From NCBI GenBank assembly GCA_038239365.1, contig JBBSEU010000068.1, positions 1-21,534 on the forward strand: a stretch of DNA of 21,534 nucleotides. Reading direction: 5' to 3'. This document shows, piece by piece, positions 13,161 to 21,332 of this stretch. Positions within the stretch are counted from its first letter, which is position 1; each line of letters starts with the position of its first letter. The position numbers and the translations under genes are program-made. This DNA comes from JBBRMW01 sp038239365. GTDB taxonomy: Bacteria; Chloroflexota; Anaerolineae; Aggregatilineales; UBA2796. The notes below the pieces were generated by a model, which was not told the origin of the DNA, ran no database searches, and saw only the letters and a list, made by a program, of their open reading frames with translations.

Positions 13161-14135
13161 TTAGCGTCGGCCTTCCTGCTCGAAAACCGTACCCAGCGCC
13201 GATGGTGGCCGCGATCTTAACAGCGACGCGGTGAACGGACGTAATCGACTCGGCAAGCGATCCAATAAGCCGCTGCTCACCAATACCAGCGTTACGATCA
13301 TCAAAATCCAGGGCACAGCGTTCAACAGCGAAGGGGGCAATGTCACGACTCCGCCCCCTTGCAGATTCGTTGCCAGCACGCTTAGCCCGCGAACCAGATA
13401 CGCGCCAATCGCCACGCGCAGCGGATACCAGCCGCCGAAAATGACAATCGCCAGCGCGATCCAGCCCGCGCCGCTGATGTCCGCATCTGACCACTTCGAG
13501 GTGACATTGAGTGTGTAGGCAGCGCCCGCCAACCCAACCAATGCTCCCCCTAACGCGCTGTACAAATAACGCACGCGGTTAACATGAATACCGCGTGCAA
13601 AGGCCGTTGCCGGACGTTCCCCAACCGTTCGCAGGTTCAAGCCCGGTTGTGTCCGAAAAATCCAGAACCAAGCCGCGATGATCACCACATAGCTTAAATA
13701 GGTGAACACATCCTGCCGAAACAGGATCGGCCCGATCAGCGGCATATCGGACAGGATCGGGATCGGAAAGTATGGCGGCGGCAAGCCCTGTACACCCACA
13801 AACGGACGCCCTAGAAACTCGGCCAGATCGCGGCACAACAACGTCAGGACGAACCCAACGGCCACCTGACTCAACCGGAGTTCGATACTCGACGCGGCCA
13901 CGATCAAGGCCACCACCGCGCCCACCAGAATCGCGGCGAGTGTACCGAGTATCAGGCTTTGCGAATTGTTGGCGACGACGAACCCGGCTAGCGCCGAAAG
14001 CATCAGCGAACCATCGAGCGACAGGTTAACGATTCCGGCACGTTCGGTGAAGGTTTCACCGACGGCGGCCAGCACCAATGGCGCGCCACTACGAATGATG
14101 CTTGCCAGTTCATTGGAGAAAAGATCGGAAGCCAT
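13161..14135 (-). CDS. ABC transporter permease, nucleoside/simple-sugar importer type (NupQ/YufQ-like)
   Basis: The 324-aa integral membrane protein has the BPD_transp_2 hallmark GETFTERAGIVNLSLDGSL (residues 26-44), the signature of the second permease of nucleoside/BmpA-type importers, and GERPATAFARGIHVNRVRY in the cytoplasmic loop. It has many hydrophobic segments. It lies last in the minus-strand operon, eight bases after the other permease; AAGG precedes its ATG. It forms the translocation pore with that permease in the inner membrane. Confidence 0.9.
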   Translation of the reverse strand: MASDLFSNELASIIRSGAPLVLAAVGETFTERAGIVNLSLDGSLMLSALAGFVVANNSQSLILGTLAAILVGAVVALIVAASSIELRLSQVAVGFVLTLLCRDLAEFLGRPFVGVQGLPPPYFPIPILSDMPLIGPILFRQDVFTYLSYVVIIAAWFWIFRTQPGLNLRTVGERPATAFARGIHVNRVRYLYSALGGALVGLAGAAYTLNVTSKWSDADISGAGWIALAIVIFGGWYPLRVAIGAYLVRGLSVLATNLQGGGVVTLPPSLLNAVPWILMIVTLVLVSSGLLDRLPSRLRPFTASLLRSRPPSALGTVFEQEGRR

Positions 14136-14143
14136 ATTTAGCC

Positions 14144-15193
14144 TTATTTTCGCCGTGCGGCTAGCCGCCCCTGCACACCATTCGCCAGCAAGACCGCCAG
14201 CACCAGCGCACTTTGAAACACGTTACCAATGGCCGAGTCGAGATTCATCGACACATCCAGCTTTTGACTACCCACCGGCACAATGGCGAAAAACAGCGTC
14301 ACAAGCGGCACCCACGCTGCCCGAACCATTACCAGCAGCACGATCAGCACGCCCAAAAAGCCGACTCCGCCAGAGATGCCCGTCACGAGCCGCCCGCGTG
14401 TGAACAACACTTGAATGGCCCCTGCGACTCCGGCCAACGCGCCACACAACGCCATCGACAGCAGCACATTCCGTTCCGTGCGAACGCCCAACAGAAACGC
14501 CGATTTTTCGCTGCGTCCCATCGCCCGAAGTTGCAACCCCCAACGTGTCCCATTCAGTACGACAAAGACCGCCGCATAAGCGATTACGGCCAGCACAATC
14601 GCCAGCGGACTCAGTCGCAACCCGCCGATGCGCGGAAAGAGCGCGCCTTCGGCGAATGGTGCCGTCGTTGGCGAATTGCCGGGAGCTTGCCAGGGACCGC
14701 TAACCAGATAGATCAGGATATTTTGTGAGATGAAGTTGAGCGCCACGCCGCCAAAAATTTCGTTGACTTTGCCGCGCGTTTTGAGGATCGCCGTGAGCAG
14801 TGCCCACAATGCCCCGCCCAACGCCGCCAACCCGATCTCGATCAACAGGATCGGAATTGAGGTCTGGTTGAGCGTCACAGTGCGCGCGATGAACGTGGCA
14901 AAGACCGCACCTATCGTCACCTGACCCTCAACGCCGATGTTCCACAAGCCCGCCGTATAGGTCAGCAGCAAGCCACTAGCACACAGCAGAATCGGCAGCG
15001 CAGTCATGACCACATCGGCACGGCGCGAGTCGTTGCCAAGAGCGCCATCTATAAACTTTTGCGCGGCTAGCGCCGGGTCTTTACCGAGCGCAAGCAGCAC
15101 CGCCACAATAAATACCAGTACCAAAACGAGCGCCGGGATCAGCACTGCACCTGCGCCACCCATTCGTCGCAGGCCGTTTTGTAGAGGGGTCAT
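14144..15193 (-). CDS. ABC transporter permease, nucleoside/simple-sugar importer type (NupP/YufP-like)
   Basis: The 349-aa membrane protein has GLLLTYTAGLWNIGVEGQVTIG-type sequence near residue 75-95 (NIG.EGQ motif of the family), KVNEIFGGVALNFISQNI and GRSEKSAFLLGVRTERN in the cytoplasmic loop. Its ATG overlaps the stop of the ATPase gene as ATGA, implying coupling. It pairs with the 13161 permease. Confidence 0.9.
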   Translation of the reverse strand: MTPLQNGLRRMGGAGAVLIPALVLVLVFIVAVLLALGKDPALAAQKFIDGALGNDSRRADVVMTALPILLCASGLLLTYTAGLWNIGVEGQVTIGAVFATFIARTVTLNQTSIPILLIEIGLAALGGALWALLTAILKTRGKVNEIFGGVALNFISQNILIYLVSGPWQAPGNSPTTAPFAEGALFPRIGGLRLSPLAIVLAVIAYAAVFVVLNGTRWGLQLRAMGRSEKSAFLLGVRTERNVLLSMALCGALAGVAGAIQVLFTRGRLVTGISGGVGFLGVLIVLLVMVRAAWVPLVTLFFAIVPVGSQKLDVSMNLDSAIGNVFQSALVLAVLLANGVQGRLAARRK

Positions 15194-16659
15194 AGCGTTT
15201 TGCCGCCAATGAGTCCGCCAAGCTGTGCCGCCGTGATGCTGGACGGATCGTTGATCAGTGTGACCCGTCCGCCATAGAAGACCGCGATTCGATCACTGTA
15301 CTCGATGATTTCGTCCAGATCGGGCGAAACAAACAGGATCGCCGTGCCTTCTTCGTGCCGCTTGAGCAGTTGACTCCAAATCCAGCGGGCGCTTTCGACA
15401 TCGAGGCCGCGCGTGGGATTATCCAGCAAGAGTAGTTGCAACTTTGGGGGCAAAAGGGCTAATAATACACGCTGTTGATTGCCGCCCGAAAGCGTCTGAA
15501 TCGAACTGGCAGGCTGCCCGCGAATACTGTATTCGGCGATTCGGGTTTGCGCGCGTTCAGTTGATCCCTTCCAATCGACCCACAGGCCTTGCGGCGGACT
15601 TGCCAGCGCGAAATGTTCCGATACGGTCAGGCCGCTGATCAGCCCTTCTTCCAGGCGTCCAGCCGGGGCAAAGGCGATTCCGCGCGCGGTGTGTTCGTGG
15701 TACGGGCGCTGCGTAATGTCTTCGCCGTTCAGCATGATTCGTCCGTAAGTGGGATGTTCAAGCCCGGCACAGGCGCGCAGCATTTCAAGCTGGCCGCTGC
15801 CATCCAGCCCGGCCATGCCGATCACCTCACCCGCCGCGACTTTCAAATAGACTTGTTCAACTTTGAGGCGTTGCCCTTCGACATGCAAATTGTCGATTTG
15901 AAGCACGATGCGCCCTTTGCCCGAATGTCGTTCGCGCGTGACCGGATCGAGCCGCTGCCCGAACATCATATCCACCATTTGGGCAGTTGAGATTGGCATT
16001 GTCTGTTCGCCCACCACGCGCCCCGCCCGCAGCACAATTACCTGATCGCACAACGCTTCGACATCTTCCAGCTTGTGCGACACGAGGACAACCGTCAGAC
16101 CATCGTTTTTCGCCAGATCGCGCAATGATTGGAACAGCATATCCTTTTGCTCTGCCGAAATGCCCGTCGTCGGCTCATCCAAAATGAGGACGCGCGCACC
16201 CAAACTGAGCAGGCGCATGATCTCCAACTGCTGCCGTTCGCCAATCGTCAGCGTGTCGATATAGGCGTCGGGGTTGAGCGTGAAGCCGAATCGCGCCATT
16301 TCCCCATCCAACTGCTGACGTGCGCCGCGTCGATCTGGCAGCAATCCGCCGGGGCGTCCCAGAATAAAGTTGTCCATGACGGTGAGCGACGGCACATCGA
16401 GCGGCTCCTGATGCAGCATCCCGATCCCGAAGCGCAGCGCATCGGCGGGCATTCCGAATTGAACAGCACGGCCATCCAAAAGTATGCGTCCGCTGTCGGG
16501 TGGCTGGTAGCCCGACACGATCTTCATCAGTGTCGATTTGCCCGCGCCGTTTTCGCCCAAAACAGCATAGATGCGACCACCGTCGAGCCTCATGGAGATG
16601 TTATCGTTGGCGCGCACTGATCCGAATGTTTTGGTAATCGCGTCTAGTTCGACGTGCAT
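15190..16659 (-). CDS. ABC importer ATPase with two nucleotide-binding domains (NupO/YufO-like)
   Basis: NBD1 is complete: Walker A GENGAGKS (35-42), signature LTIGERQQ (137-144) and Walker B VLILDEPTTG (157-166). NBD2 has a good signature LSGGNQQ (390-396) but a degenerate Walker A, AGLDGSGQ (Gln290 for Lys), and DN in place of DE in Walker B (413-414). Such an asymmetric pair is normal for this sugar/nucleoside family. The protein energises the two permeases encoded downstream in the same operon. No substrate-binding lipoprotein (BmpA type) gene is adjacent. Confidence 0.92.
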   Translation of the reverse strand: MHVELDAITKTFGSVRANDNISMRLDGGRIYAVLGENGAGKSTLMKIVSGYQPPDSGRILLDGRAVQFGMPADALRFGIGMLHQEPLDVPSLTVMDNFILGRPGGLLPDRRGARQQLDGEMARFGFTLNPDAYIDTLTIGERQQLEIMRLLSLGARVLILDEPTTGISAEQKDMLFQSLRDLAKNDGLTVVLVSHKLEDVEALCDQVIVLRAGRVVGEQTMPISTAQMVDMMFGQRLDPVTRERHSGKGRIVLQIDNLHVEGQRLKVEQVYLKVAAGEVIGMAGLDGSGQLEMLRACAGLEHPTYGRIMLNGEDITQRPYHEHTARGIAFAPAGRLEEGLISGLTVSEHFALASPPQGLWVDWKGSTERAQTRIAEYSIRGQPASSIQTLSGGNQQRVLLALLPPKLQLLLLDNPTRGLDVESARWIWSQLLKRHEEGTAILFVSPDLDEIIEYSDRIAVFYGGRVTLINDPSSITAAQLGGLIGGKTL

Positions 16660-16753
16660 AAGAATCCGTCAAAATCTTGCCCGAAAAGGATTTTAACTAT
16701 ACCGCGTGCGCTATACTCTGGAAAAATTCCCCTTTGGCAAGGAGTCCAACAAA

Positions 16754-17200
16754 ATGACCACACTTCACCAGCTCAAGCGCCTATGGCAGCGTCACGTTTT
16801 GGCTGAAAACCGCCGCGATATTCCCGGCCTGCTGGCGACTCTGGTTGATGAGCCGCAGTATACGATCATGGCAACCGGACAAACGTATGACGGCAAAAGT
16901 GGCGTTGCGGCGTTTTATCAGGGCTTGTTCGATGGCTTGCCCGATGCAACGTTCGATCTGCAAACGGTGACGATTGGCGAGGAAATGGTGGTTGAGGAGT
17001 CGCGCTTTCGAGGAACGCATAACGGCGCGCTATTCGAGATTCCGCCAACGGGAAAATTCGTGACATTCCCATTGATCATCATGTTTCCGGTGGTGAGCGA
17101 TAAATTTTATGGGGAGCGCATGTACTTCGATATGAACACGCTGCTGCACCAAATGGGGCTGTCAGAGCCGTTTTCGTTTGCGCGACAAAAATTGCCCTGA
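16754..17200 (+). CDS. SnoaL-like (NTF2 fold) protein, 148 aa
   Basis: The start ATG 16754 is supported by AAGGAG nine bases upstream; a longer frame to 16706 has no such site. The sequence TLHQLKRLWQRHVLAENRRD, ATGQTYDGKSGVAAFY and THNGALFEIPPTGKFVTFP is typical of ester-cyclase/SnoaL-like NTF2-fold proteins. The function is usually unassigned. It is divergent from the ABC importer operon (94 bp gap, with TATACT-like -10 sequences) and convergent with the following gene, 14 bp away. Confidence 0.8.
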   Translation: MTTLHQLKRLWQRHVLAENRRDIPGLLATLVDEPQYTIMATGQTYDGKSGVAAFYQGLFDGLPDATFDLQTVTIGEEMVVEESRFRGTHNGALFEIPPTGKFVTFPLIIMFPVVSDKFYGERMYFDMNTLLHQMGLSEPFSFARQKLP

Positions 17201-17214
17201 CATCATGGATGAAC

Positions 17215-18267
17215 TTACGGAACCGTTACACCTTCCGGTGCCTGGATATCGACGGGTTTTCCGACAGCGGTCAAGCGCACTCCAAAGTGCAATTTGATCG
17301 TTGTCTGTCCGATTAGCCCGACCGCATTGGAGTCGCTTTTTTGCCCAATTTGCCCAAGCACACTGGTATTGACGTTGAATACGCTATCAAATACCAGGGC
17401 ATGATAGAGATTATCTTTGGTGCCAATCCAGCGCGTAACCTTAAATGTCGTATTTTTAAAGACATTAGCGACGAGTTGTGCAACTTGAGCCATTTGCTGG
17501 TTGGTGAGTTTGGAAGCATCCGAACCGCCCGCTGAGGCAAATGCCCTTAGCACTGGATACATCTCTTTCGCCTTAATCAGCGTGAGTATATCAAAGGTGT
17601 ATACAAACTCGATCTGTTTCTGACCGTCAAGTGTGGGGGCATTTGCAGTCTTCTTGAGCGAAATGAACCCTTTAATGGTTGGAATCGCCGCAAATGCTTT
17701 CAGCACTTCAGGGTCGTTGAAGATGGCAAGTACAGCCGCATTGCTCTCATTGGCTGTCGTAACAGCATCTGACCCCGTATTCATCAAGGAAGCGATGGTT
17801 TGCCCCTGCCAGGCATCTAATTTACCATTCGCTCCCGTAACCTGTTCGTAAATCTTGCCATCAAGGAGTACAAGATTGGCTTTACCAGCCTGATTCACAT
17901 TCGATGTGCGACTGCTGATTTTGAGTGCCCCATCAATTGACAGAGTCATTTTGAGGCTGTTCAGGACTGCGGCTGTATCATTCCCTGCTGCGGCCATCCC
18001 GGCTGGATCAAGTGCCGCAAGTCCACTGCCTTTGGCGGTGATTGATTGTGTCTGATCGGGGCTGTTGATGCTTAAAGACAGATCGAAGTCCTGCTTAAAT
18101 GTCTTTTCCTGATCGATTTTACTATCAGCCGTAGTGATAATCTTACAATCTGCCGCGGCTAACCCATAGCAGGTTGTACCCTGTGCATAGCTATCCATGT
18201 TGGGTAATAAAGCGAACAGAAGCCCAGACACCAGAATCAGGAAGGCCATACGTCCCATCAACCGCAT
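17215..18267 (-). CDS. Secreted protein of unknown function, 350 aa
   Basis: An N-terminal signal peptide (RMAFLILVSGLLFALLPNM, cleavage probably near YAQG) leads to a beta-rich exported protein with repeated Ser/Thr-rich strands and no Cys motif beyond two N-terminal Cys. The overall look (sterol/lipid-binding-like beta sandwich with DGKIYEQVTG and GTKDNLYHALVF) recalls LppX/LprG-type or DUF-type carriers, but I do not recognise it. GGAG five bases before ATG 18267 supports the start. Confidence 0.75.
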   Translation of the reverse strand: MRLMGRMAFLILVSGLLFALLPNMDSYAQGTTCYGLAAADCKIITTADSKIDQEKTFKQDFDLSLSINSPDQTQSITAKGSGLAALDPAGMAAAGNDTAAVLNSLKMTLSIDGALKISSRTSNVNQAGKANLVLLDGKIYEQVTGANGKLDAWQGQTIASLMNTGSDAVTTANESNAAVLAIFNDPEVLKAFAAIPTIKGFISLKKTANAPTLDGQKQIEFVYTFDILTLIKAKEMYPVLRAFASAGGSDASKLTNQQMAQVAQLVANVFKNTTFKVTRWIGTKDNLYHALVFDSVFNVNTSVLGQIGQKSDSNAVGLIGQTTIKLHFGVRLTAVGKPVDIQAPEGVTVP

Positions 18268-18411
18268 AATAGCTCCTTATACATATAGAATGCCCATCAT
18301 TAAACAGTAAAATTACTTTTGCTGCAAACTTGAGTTCGTCCGTTTTTGAAGCCGATACGGCTGGATTTTGTGGAAGGCAGGCGTTGCCAGTCAGCCAATC
18401 AACTTTCAACC

Positions 18412-18440
18412 TTGCGGAAGCGCGCGCTATCGAGTATGAT
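18412..18440 (+). promoter_or_regulatory. Promoter of tRNA-Pro
   Basis: TTGCGG (18412-18417), a 17-nt spacer and TATGAT (18435-18440) lie 12 bp before the tRNA. Confidence 0.65.
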
Positions 18441-18452
18441 CCGGGTAGTTGA

Positions 18453-18527
18453 CGGGGCGTGGCGCAGTTTGGCTAGCGTGCTTGCATGGGGTGCAAGAGG
18501 TCCACGGTTCAAATCCGTGCGCCCCGA
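18453..18527 (+). tRNA. tRNA-Pro (anticodon GGG)
   Basis: The cloverleaf folds fully: acceptor CGGGGCG/CGCCCCG, D-arm GCGC with an AGTTTGGCTA loop, anticodon stem CTTGC/GCAAG with loop ATGGGGT (anticodon GGG), and T-arm CACGG-TTCAAAT-CCGTG. The discriminator is A18527 and CCA is not encoded. A terminator follows eight bases later. Confidence 0.96.
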
Positions 18528-18534
18528 CTGATAT

Positions 18535-18566
18535 AAAACCCGACGAGTTCATTTCGCCGGGTTTTT
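18535..18566 (+). terminator. Bidirectional intrinsic terminator after tRNA-Pro
   Basis: AAAACCCG pairs with CGGGTTTTT (18535-18542 with 18558-18566), with an inner CGA/TCG pair after one mismatch and a T5 run. The A-run on the other side gives the minus-strand receiver gene a weaker terminator. Confidence 0.85.
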
Positions 18567-18581
18567 GTTTGCCTGTTCCGT

Positions 18582-19010
18582 TTATTTCCATTCCCAGACG
18601 GCCTCGCCATTCAGAATTTTGCGAATCTGGTCAGGGAATCGATCCGGGTCAAGCGGTTTGCCCAAAAAGCCATCGAAGCCCGATGCCTTAGCGCGCCGCA
18701 ATTGTTCTTCATTCGCTTCGGCGGTCACGGCCACCACGAGCGTATCGCGCAGGCGGGCGCTGGCACGCACTTTTTGCAAAGCCTGATAGCCATCTTCGTA
18801 GGGTAAGCGAATATCCATCAGGATCAAGTCAATGCGTGGCAAGGTGTCGGCAAACTGGACAACCTGCCAGCCCGACGTTTTCCATTCACACCGCTGCACA
18901 CCCATAAACGCCAGCATTCGGGCGATGAGTACAAAGTTTGGTACGTTATCCTCAACGACCAGCACCTGTGCCTGTGCTGGCTCAACGGGCAAAAAATTAG
19001 CACGCGGCAT
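18582..19010 (-). CDS. Stand-alone response regulator receiver domain protein
   Basis: A single CheY-like receiver of 142 aa: acidic pair E20/D21 (VLVVEDN), phospho-acceptor D66 (IDLILMDIRLPYEDG), T96 (VVAVTAEAN) and K118 (GKPLD). No output domain follows. A cognate histidine kinase is not in the window. The gene has an extended -10 promoter (19144-19149) some 130 bp upstream and ends at a shared terminator. Confidence 0.93.
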   Translation of the reverse strand: MPRANFLPVEPAQAQVLVVEDNVPNFVLIARMLAFMGVQRCEWKTSGWQVVQFADTLPRIDLILMDIRLPYEDGYQALQKVRASARLRDTLVVAVTAEANEEQLRRAKASGFDGFLGKPLDPDRFPDQIRKILNGEAVWEWK

Positions 19011-19143
19011 TCTTTATCACTCTCCAGAACTGGTTAGCAGCCTATCAGTACCTTGCTGCTGTGTTTTGATGGTTTCAATGTTGCCTAAGTCTAACAGGTC
19101 TTGCTGCAAGCGAACTCTATTGTAACAGTACCGTTGTTTGCAG

Positions 19144-19149
19144 ATTATA
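19144..19149 (-). promoter_or_regulatory. Extended -10 box for the receiver gene
   Basis: On the minus strand TGTTATAAT contains a perfect TATAAT (19149-19144) with the extended TG. No good -35 box is seen. The leader would be about 130 nt. Confidence 0.45.
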
Positions 19150-19180
19150 ACAACCTTGAAACAGATGCCAGCCTTAACGC

Positions 19181-19208
19181 TTGTCCAATACAGCGAATCT
19201 ACTATGAT
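19181..19208 (+). promoter_or_regulatory. Promoter of the FHA-ABC gene
   Basis: TTGTCC (19181-19186), a 16-nt spacer and TATGAT (19203-19208) lie about 50 bp before ATG 19257. It is divergent from the receiver promoter. Confidence 0.55.
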
Positions 19209-19256
19209 TAATAGCTGAATCGATTTGCAAAAAGATAACGAGGGACCCAATACCCC

Positions 19257-20822
19257 ATGACTGACCAAAAACCCTGCCCGGAATGTGGGACGCTTAACCC
19301 GGCTGATGCAATGGTTTGCTCGAACTGTGGCGCGTCGCTGATGCGAACCCTTGTACAGCATCTGGGCGAAATTGACGAGCGCGATCCAACCTTTCGTGTC
19401 CTGCCCGCAAAAGGCGATCCCTATACTGTGCGGCTCGGCAAGCGCGTGATGACACTTGGCCGTGAAGAAGGCCAGGATGTTCGTATCGAGTCGCCCGGTG
19501 TTTCGCCGCGCCATGCACGCATCATGTCCGAAGGCAGCGGCTACCGCTTGTTCGACATTACCACTGGCAAAGGTGTACTGATCAACAATCAGCCGGTGGA
19601 TAGCGCCCTGCTCCGAGATGGGGATGTGATCCGTTTGCAGGATGCCAACGGTACGGGTGTCACGATTGCCTACTCGAACCCGGTGGAGCGTTCAACCGGC
19701 GGTACGTCGTCCATTGGACGGTTATATCCCTTCCAGCAGTTCCCGTTCACGATTGGACGCGCCCCCGACTCAAGCGTGAAGCTGGATGCGCTGGCTGTCT
19801 CGTGGCATCACGCACAGATCAATGTGCAGGGCAATCATCACATCATCACCGATCTGAAAAGTGCTAACGGCACCTTTGTTAACGAACGAAAAGTGACCGG
19901 AGTCACACGGCTGCAAAAGGATGATGTGATCCGCATCGACAAAGTGCTGCTCGTGTACAGCGAACAGGGCTTGCAACGGCTTGCCAGCGCCCAGCAGTTC
20001 CAACTGGATGGACGCGAACTGGAGATGACTTACCACGAAGGGTTTATCCGGCGCACGCAGAAAAACACCTTGCGCGATGTAACCTTGTCGATTCATCCCA
20101 ACGAATTCGTGGCCGTGATTGGCGGCAGCGGTTCGGGCAAAAGTACCCTGCTGCGTGCGCTGAATGGCGCGGCGCGTGCCACTGGCGGCGAAGTGTTGGT
20201 GAATGGTGACAATTTTTACACGCACTACACGATGTATCAACCGATCATCGGCTATGTGCCCCAGGCCGATATTGTGCAAAATGATTTGACCGTGCGGCAG
20301 GCATTGACCTTCGGCGCGCGCTTACGCTTCCCGAATGAGCCGCCCGAATCGCGTGAACAACGAGTTTCGCGTGTGATTGACGATCTGGAACTTGAAGATT
20401 ACGACAAACAATTGATTCGCAGCCTGAGCGGCGGCCAAAAGAAGCGCGTCAATATCGCCCTTGAGTTGATGGCCGAACCAGGTTTGCTATTTATGGATGA
20501 ACCTTCGTCCGGCCTTGATCCAGGCCTGGACAAGGAATTGATGGACATTCTGCGAAAACTGGCGGATCGCGGGCATGTGGTAGTGATCGTCACGCATACA
20601 ACCTTGAACATCGAGAAGTGCGATATGCTGGCATTGGTGGCGCGCGGGTTGGGTAATAAGGAAATCGGCGATGTTTTGGGTACTGCTTCGGGTACGGTAA
20701 AGGCGCACGTGCAAAGTATTCTGAGCAAGCTGGGCGCGAAGGATAGAACGCATGCGGTGACGATTGCGATCGGCCGGGGGATTATACATCTGGACTCGTC
20801 GCGCAGCCGGTTGGATGCTTAA
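19257..20822 (+). CDS. Zinc ribbon-FHA-FHA-ABC ATPase joined in frame to a LuxR-type HTH (fusion or chimera)
   Basis: Order of parts in 521 aa: zinc ribbon CPEC..CSNC (C7, C10, C21, C24), FHA1 (~45-138; GRE, SPRHARI), FHA2 (~152-235; GRAPDSSV, SWHHAQI, SANGTFVN) and an ABC ATPase (~265-455). The ATPase has Walker A GGSGSGKST (289-297), LSGGQ (390-394), FMDEPSSGLD (412-421) and H-loop H447. FHA domains bind phospho-Thr. The family normally continues after LVARG into a loop and ABCG-type membrane domain. Here, from LALVARG (458-464) on, it reads GNKEIGDVLGTASGTVKAHV and KLGAKDRTHAV, a complete NarL/LuxR HTH recognition half. The membrane domain is absent. Confidence 0.85.
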   Translation: MTDQKPCPECGTLNPADAMVCSNCGASLMRTLVQHLGEIDERDPTFRVLPAKGDPYTVRLGKRVMTLGREEGQDVRIESPGVSPRHARIMSEGSGYRLFDITTGKGVLINNQPVDSALLRDGDVIRLQDANGTGVTIAYSNPVERSTGGTSSIGRLYPFQQFPFTIGRAPDSSVKLDALAVSWHHAQINVQGNHHIITDLKSANGTFVNERKVTGVTRLQKDDVIRIDKVLLVYSEQGLQRLASAQQFQLDGRELEMTYHEGFIRRTQKNTLRDVTLSIHPNEFVAVIGGSGSGKSTLLRALNGAARATGGEVLVNGDNFYTHYTMYQPIIGYVPQADIVQNDLTVRQALTFGARLRFPNEPPESREQRVSRVIDDLELEDYDKQLIRSLSGGQKKRVNIALELMAEPGLLFMDEPSSGLDPGLDKELMDILRKLADRGHVVVIVTHTTLNIEKCDMLALVARGLGNKEIGDVLGTASGTVKAHVQSILSKLGAKDRTHAVTIAIGRGIIHLDSSRSRLDA

Positions 20823-21087
20823 GCGGATTCTGCAATTTGTTCTGGGATTGGTAGTGGTGCTCGGTGCTGTGTATGTCGGGGATGGACTGGCGGTGAGGCA
20901 GCGGAAAGACCCCACTTCCACGGTAGAGGTTCGTCCGTACACGGCGGTTCCGCGGAAAGATAAGCGCGAGGAATTTCTGTTTGACGATCCTTACGATCAG
21001 CCGTGTGTGAACGCGTTGTTTCCGCATGAGGGGATTCCGCCGTGCTGGTATGTGCGCCGCCATACCCAGCGGCGGACGAACCTCTGA
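20815..21087 (+). CDS. Small single-pass membrane protein, 90 aa
   Basis: ATG 20815 overlaps the preceding stop by eight bases. The first ~30 residues form a membrane segment (ILQFVLGLVVVLGAVYVGD), followed by a short extracytoplasmic part with CVNALFPHEGIPPCWYVRRH. I recall similar small proteins with a C..LFPH.G..PCWY motif from Acidobacteriota, but cannot verify this here. The overlap with an HTH gene fragment suggests the two belong to the same source genome. No strong ribosome binding site is visible. Confidence 0.6.
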   Translation: MLKRILQFVLGLVVVLGAVYVGDGLAVRQRKDPTSTVEVRPYTAVPRKDKREEFLFDDPYDQPCVNALFPHEGIPPCWYVRRHTQRRTNL

Positions 21088-21305
21088 GCATCAAAGAAGC
21101 GGGCGGCGAGGGCGCCGCGATTTCGATTAGTGCGTTTGGGGAACAATTTCGATGGGGTTCAAATAGTCCGCGAGTGCCGATATCTGCTCTTGAACTCGCT
21201 CAATTGCCGTTTCCTTCGCGGCTAATGTAAGGATAATGTGCGCAACACGCTTTCCGGGAACGTAATATTAGCTTGGTTAGCAAAGTTGCGTGAGATTTTC
21301 TAGCG

Positions 21306-21327
21306 CTGCGAGCGACATCACTCGCAG
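21306..21327 (+). other. Hairpin just upstream of the 21333 start
   Basis: CTGCGAG and CTCGCAG form a perfect 7-bp stem with an 8-base loop, ending five bases before the ATG. No T-run follows. It could affect translation initiation. The rest of 21088-21305 shows no supported feature. Confidence 0.35.
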
Positions 21328-21332
21328 TTGTT

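Noticed and set aside
19017..19514. 165-codon minus-strand open frame spanning the promoter region
   Set aside because: Overlaps the start of the FHA-ABC gene and the divergent promoters; no recognisable sequence.
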